Source: Rickettsia typhi (GTDB taxonomy: Bacteria > Pseudomonadota > Alphaproteobacteria > Rickettsiales > UBA1997). Taken from it: DNA of 9,223 bases. Both the position numbers and the translations under genes were made by a program. The DNA lies in the NCBI GenBank assembly GCA_945906835.1, contig CAMDRL010000045.1, positions 1 to 9,223 on the forward strand. Reading direction: 5' to 3'. Below, in pieces: positions 6,751 through 9,223 of the stretch (its first letter is position 1; each line of letters opens with the position of its first letter). Under the pieces are notes generated by a model. The model did not search any database, was not told where the DNA came from, and was given only the letters and a program-made list of their open reading frames with translations.

Positions 6751-7411
6751 CTTTACGAACTTTTGTTGCATCAAGAACTAAGCGGCTTTTAATATGTTGA
6801 TCAATAATTGACTCAAACTCTTCCATGTGATCTTTAAAAAAATGATCAGCGCCATGAATCATTTGATAATTAACTTCTGCACCTTCTCTTGCTGATAATT
6901 TTTCTACTAATTTTGCAGTATCAGATTCTTTAGTAATATCATCTTTATCGCCCTGAACAACCAAACCAGTAGAAGTGCAAGGAACAATAAAATTAAAATC
7001 ATATTTTGTGGCTGGAGGTGCAACTAGAATATAATTTTCAATTTCTGGCCTTCTCATTACCGATTGTAGAGCAATCCATGATCCAAAAGAAAATCCAGCA
7101 ATCCAAAAATCAGAAGATTCCATATTTTGATCATGCAACCAATTCATCACCGCAGTTGCATCTAATAATTCACCAATACCATGATCGAATTTACCCTGCG
7201 ACTTCCCAACACCGCGAAAATTAATCCGCAAAACTGAAAAGCCATTATTAGCAAAAGCCTTATAAAGATTATAAGTAACTTTATTGTTCATAGTTCCACC
7301 ATGCAAAGGGTTCGGATGAAGTACCAAAGCGACGGGAGCTTTTGGATTAGAATTTTGATGATAACGACCCTCCACTCTTCCTGCAGGACCATTGATAATT
7401 ACTTCAGGCAT
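6647..7411 (-). CDS. Alpha/beta hydrolase (COG2945-like) with an Arg/Lys-rich C-terminal tail
   Basis: The 254-residue protein has a complete alpha/beta-hydrolase core. It shows LVLHPNPLHGGTMNNKV (29-45), the oxyanion-loop region of this family; LRINFRGVGKSQGKFDHGIGE (61-81); the nucleophile elbow GFSFG with S108; QGDKDD with D157 as probable acid; and GADHFF with catalytic H190. The core ends near residue 211. Family members are often about 210-220 residues and are soluble esterase/thioesterase-like enzymes of unknown substrate. About 40 extra residues follow, including a run with five consecutive arginines and three lysines (224-232). Most of this tail is encoded opposite the 3' end of anmK. 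The ATG lies 4 nt after the stop of the 65-aa gene, so the two minus-strand genes form an operon. The substrate cannot be told from the sequence. Confidence 0.88.
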   Translation of the reverse strand: MPEVIINGPAGRVEGRYHQNSNPKAPVALVLHPNPLHGGTMNNKVTYNLYKAFANNGFSVLRINFRGVGKSQGKFDHGIGELLDATAVMNWLHDQNMESSDFWIAGFSFGSWIALQSVMRRPEIENYILVAPPATKYDFNFIVPCTSTGLVVQGDKDDITKESDTAKLVEKLSAREGAEVNYQMIHGADHFFKDHMEEFESIIDQHIKSRLVLDATKVRKVKRDRRRRRKKKSASELKVERNHFPVKPLSSFES

Positions 7412-7415
7412 TTGA

Positions 7416-7613
7416 TTAGCTTATTTGATCCCATTGTAATGGCTTATGCGCTTCGTCAGCTACAATTATTGCAGAACCACAATACTTTGCGGCCATGTAT
7501 TTACCATGTCCAGCGTGAACTCCGTAGTAATAAACTGGCTCAATATCTTTACCATTATGCTTTTTCTTTTCAACAGCTTTTACCCTATTCTTCGGGTTAT
7601 TCTTAGTGCCCAT
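7416..7613 (-). CDS. Small conserved-looking hypothetical protein (65 aa, MGTK start)
   Basis: This short protein begins MGTKNNPKNR, has a basic N-terminal third (KAVEKKKHNGK), then PVYYYGVHAGHGKYMAAKYCG and a C-terminal AIIVADEAHKPLQWDQIS. The pattern of a basic start, a glycine/histidine core and a final W-x-x-I resembles a family of small uncharacterised proteins I associate with alphaproteobacteria, but I cannot name a Pfam entry. It has no signal peptide, transmembrane helix or classical zinc-binding Cys cluster (one Cys only). It is the first gene of a minus-strand pair with the alpha/beta hydrolase (4-nt gap) and is divergent from pgk. The tight operon spacing supports it as a real gene; overlapping frames on the other strand lack family features. 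Function is unknown; a nucleic-acid-associated role is possible given its charge. Confidence 0.75.
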   Translation of the reverse strand: MGTKNNPKNRVKAVEKKKHNGKDIEPVYYYGVHAGHGKYMAAKYCGSAIIVADEAHKPLQWDQIS

Positions 7614-7654
7614 ATGCTTTAAACTTTGTAATTTAGAGGAATTTTAAAATTTCT

Positions 7655-7683
7655 TGTAGAAATAAGAAATGAGGATATATAAA
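7655..7683 (+). promoter_or_regulatory. Candidate pgk promoter
   Basis: TATAAA at 7678-7683 (5 of 6 against TATAAT) lies 17 nt after TTGTAG (7655-7660, 3 of 6 against TTGACA). Transcription would begin near 7690 and give a leader of about 110 nt that contains both hairpins described below. A 6-3-6 inverted repeat (7649-7654 with 7658-7663) overlaps the -35 and may be an operator. I found no convincing promoter for the divergent minus-strand genes in the same gap. In such AT-rich DNA the -10 match alone is weak evidence. Confidence 0.35.
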
Positions 7684-7697
7684 ATATAAACTACTTC

Positions 7698-7736
7698 GGG
7701 CAAAATCAAGCTTTATTTGATATGATTTGCCCTTTT
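7698..7736 (+). promoter_or_regulatory. Terminator-like hairpin in the pgk leader (possible attenuator or short RNA end)
   Basis: GGGCAAA (7698-7704) pairs with TTTGCCC (7726-7732), and inside it ATCAA (7705-7709) pairs with TTGAT (7717-7721), leaving a four-base bulge (7722-7725). Four T residues follow (7733-7736). No + strand gene ends upstream, so a + strand terminator here would only act on RNA started within the gap. That suggests a leader attenuator or a short RNA. No known riboswitch class is recognised. Confidence 0.4.
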
Positions 7737-7742
7737 GCCAAT

Positions 7743-7775
7743 AAAGAGATTCCAAAATAAGTTTAAAATCTCTTT
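7743..7775 (+). promoter_or_regulatory. Second stem-loop in the pgk leader
   Basis: AAAGAGAT (7743-7750) is the exact reverse complement of ATCTCTTT (7768-7775), with a 17-nt loop. The stem ends 26 nt before the pgk ATG. It overlaps a TTG codon at 7775 that could extend the pgk frame by nine residues, which makes that TTG an unlikely start. It might be a weak 5' stabiliser; the pairing is A/T-dominated. Confidence 0.35.
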
Positions 7776-7801
7776 TGAACACTCATAATACAAAAAAGAT
7801 A

Positions 7802-9004
7802 ATGCCTAAATTCAACCGCTTAAAAGACTGCCTTGTAACTAACAAAAATGTTATTGTACGCGTTGACATCAATGTACCAATATCTAATGGCAATATTGAA
7901 GATGATACTAGAATTAGAGCTGTAATTCCAACTTTAAAATATCTAGCTCAAAATAATGCTAAAGTCATTGTAATTTCACATTTTGGTAGACCAGAAGGTA
8001 AAGTTGAACCTTCAATGTCAATAAAACAATTGGTTGGTCGCACTCAAGAATTGCTTGGCGAAATTAAAGTTAGATTTGTTGATGATTGTATTGGCGAAAA
8101 AGTAAAAAAAGCCGTTGAAGCCACAAACTATGGTGAAGTAATCATGTTAGAAAATCTGCGTTTCTACAAACAAGAAACTAAAAATGATGCTGAATTTTCT
8201 TGCGAACTTGCCAGCCTTGGCAATCTTTATGTGAATGACGCTTTTTCTTGTTCACATCGTGCCCACGCTTCAATTACTGGAATTCCAGCAATTTTAAAAT
8301 CTTGCGCTGGATTTTTAATGGAATCTGAACTTGATGGATTAACCAATCATCTAGAAAACGCTAAGAAACCAATGATGGCTGTTGTTGGTGGTGCCAAGGT
8401 TTCAACTAAACTTGATTTACTTGATGCACTTTCGAACAAAGCTCAAAGCATTGTGGTTGCTGGCGGAATGGCGAATACATTTCTTTACGCTTTGGGAAAA
8501 AATATTGGAAAATCCTTATGTGAGAAAGATTTAAAAGATACGGCATTAAAAGTTATTGAAACCGCTAAAGCTAATGGTTGCAATATTATCCTGCCTTTTG
8601 ATGTTGTTATAACAAAAAAGTTTGAAGCAAATTCGCCATGTAAAACTGTTGCTGTGGATGAAGTCGCTGATGATGATATTATTGTTGATATAGGCAAAAA
8701 AAGCAGCGTTAAACTTGCACAAGATTTAGAAAATCACAAAACTTTAGTGTGGAACGGACCTCTTGGCGCTTTTGAAATAAAGCCATTTAATATTGGGACT
8801 GAAAACTTTGCCAAAACCGCAGCAAAACTCACCTCTGAAGGAAAATTAATTTCAGTATCAGGTGGTGGAGATTCTGTTGCTGCAATAAATTCTGTAGGAC
8901 TGGCTGATAAGTTTACTTATATTTCAACTGCTGGTGGAGCATTTTTAGAATGGCTGGAAGGTAAAGATTTACCAGGAGTTGCAGCTTTAAATAACTCGAT
9001 ATAA
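7802..9004 (+). CDS. pgk: Phosphoglycerate kinase (PGK)
   Basis: PGK interconverts 1,3-bisphosphoglycerate plus ADP with 3-phosphoglycerate plus ATP in glycolysis and gluconeogenesis; it is cytoplasmic. The ATG at 7802 gives 400 residues, the normal length, and begins MPKFNRLKD as in relatives. An in-frame TTG at 7775 would add nine non-conserved residues. N-domain substrate motifs are RVDINVP (20-26), TRIRA with R38, HFGRPEGK (60-67), ENLRFY (117-122) and NDAFSCSHRAHAS (145-157). C-domain nucleotide motifs are VVGGAKVSTK (194-203), AGGMANTFL (220-228), NGPLGAFE (318-325) and SGGGDS (353-358), then TAGGAFLEWLEGK. All catalytic motifs are intact. The gene is divergent from the small-protein/hydrolase pair and appears monocistronic. 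PGK is lost in several obligate intracellular relatives such as Rickettsia. Confidence 0.97.
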   Translation: MPKFNRLKDCLVTNKNVIVRVDINVPISNGNIEDDTRIRAVIPTLKYLAQNNAKVIVISHFGRPEGKVEPSMSIKQLVGRTQELLGEIKVRFVDDCIGEKVKKAVEATNYGEVIMLENLRFYKQETKNDAEFSCELASLGNLYVNDAFSCSHRAHASITGIPAILKSCAGFLMESELDGLTNHLENAKKPMMAVVGGAKVSTKLDLLDALSNKAQSIVVAGGMANTFLYALGKNIGKSLCEKDLKDTALKVIETAKANGCNIILPFDVVITKKFEANSPCKTVAVDEVADDDIIVDIGKKSSVKLAQDLENHKTLVWNGPLGAFEIKPFNIGTENFAKTAAKLTSEGKLISVSGGGDSVAAINSVGLADKFTYISTAGGAFLEWLEGKDLPGVAALNNSI

Positions 9005-9025
9005 ACCAAATTTGTAACGAGTGCT

Positions 9026-9056
9026 TCCCCTAACCCCTTCTTAATAAGGAGGGGAA
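9026..9056 (+). repeat. Palindromic GC-rich dispersed repeat, copy 2
   Basis: This 31-bp segment, 21 nt after the pgk stop, matches the inverted copy at 4638-4668 at 27 of 31 positions. Its core CCCCTTCTT (9034-9042) pairs with AAGGAGGGG (9046-9054), with one G-T pair and a three-base loop. No T-run follows on either strand. It lies between two convergent genes and ends 7 nt before the minus-strand stop codon, so it may block read-through in both directions. Confidence 0.65.
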
Positions 9057-9062
9057 CTGTGA

Positions 9063-9223
9063 CTACTTATCCAACAACAATCTCTCACGATCAATCTCAA
9101 CAAACGCTCTCTTTCTTAAATCCATTAAATAACCTTTAGCAACATTCTGTAACTTTCTCATAAAAATATTATTACGAGCAACATTTAAATCTTGATCTTC
9201 AATCTTAGTTTCAACCTTACTTT
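9063..9223 (-). CDS. C-terminal fragment of a probable SurA-like peptidylprolyl isomerase/chaperone (partial)
   Basis: On the minus strand a frame is open from the window edge to a TAG at 9063-9065 and yields 52 residues. The end reads ARNNIFMRKLQNVAKGYLMDLRKRAFVEID, then a short charged tail. The pattern of an amphipathic helix with 'YL..LR..A.VEI' is typical of the C-terminus of SurA-type periplasmic parvulin chaperones, which assist outer-membrane protein folding. The frame is convergent with pgk. The catalytic parvulin domain is outside the window, so another coiled C-terminus remains possible. The partial codon at the right edge confirms that the gene continues. Confidence 0.5.
   Translation of the reverse strand, partial: SKVETKIEDQDLNVARNNIFMRKLQNVAKGYLMDLRKRAFVEIDRERLLLDK

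Noticed and set aside
7301..7606. 101-codon open frame on the + strand
   Set aside because: It lies antisense to the hydrolase start and the 65-aa gene, shows no family motif and no ribosome binding site, and its composition looks like a reverse-strand shadow.
7775..7801. TTG at 7775 as the pgk start
   Set aside because: It lies in a stem-loop arm and adds nine residues before the point where PGK homology begins. The ATG at 7802 fits the family start.
1..9223. CRISPR array, tRNA/rRNA genes, transposase or defence cluster
   Set aside because: I saw no regularly spaced direct repeats, no tRNA-like cloverleaf, no rRNA signature and no transposase or nuclease motifs. The window is dominated by housekeeping genes.

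Overview
The window is AT-rich, intron-free and densely coded, with very short gaps between genes. TGA is used as a stop codon (for example at 487-489 and 5615-5617), so the standard bacterial code applies. The protein signatures look alphaproteobacterial: a CcoNOQP cbb3 oxidase, an Mth938/NDUFAF3-type protein, an alphaproteobacterial-style PGK, an AnmK and a small MGTK-type protein. Low GC, AnmK and the general gene style suggest a host-associated or reduced lineage. My best guess is a Rickettsiales-like group that kept cbb3 oxidase and PGK (Midichloriaceae or Deianiraeaceae-like), but this is inference and cannot be settled here.

Layout. Positions 1-489 hold the C-terminal end of a probable EamA/DMT transporter, followed 3 nt later by an Mth938-like protein. 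Positions 582-4622 form a respiratory operon: a TauE/SafE-like (DsbD_2/UreH-type) membrane protein with an HCxGMCGP motif, then ccoN, ccoO, ccoQ and ccoP, encoding a complete cbb3-type cytochrome c oxidase. A perfect 10-bp hairpin separates ccoN from ccoO. An intrinsic terminator whose loop contains a palindromic repeat ends the operon (4626-4697).

Positions 4718-6750 carry holB (DNA polymerase III delta prime) and anmK, which overlap by 4 nt. anmK converges on a minus-strand pair (7613 down to 6647): a 65-aa conserved-looking small protein, then an alpha/beta hydrolase with a strongly basic C-terminal tail. The 3' ends of anmK and the hydrolase overlap by 104 nt on opposite strands. A structured leader (about 7655-7801) precedes pgk (7802-9004). 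After pgk lies a second, inverted copy of the palindromic repeat (9026-9056), then the C-terminal end of a probable SurA-like chaperone/PPIase gene on the minus strand.

Functionally the window combines high-affinity aerobic respiration (CcoNOQP plus a probable metal/cofactor-related assembly protein), replication (clamp loader subunit), peptidoglycan-fragment recycling (AnmK) and glycolysis/gluconeogenesis (PGK). I see no obvious defence system, transposase, CRISPR array, tRNA or rRNA. The least ordinary parts are the nested repeat/terminator, the antisense coding overlap, the structured pgk leader and the uncharacterised 65-aa protein.
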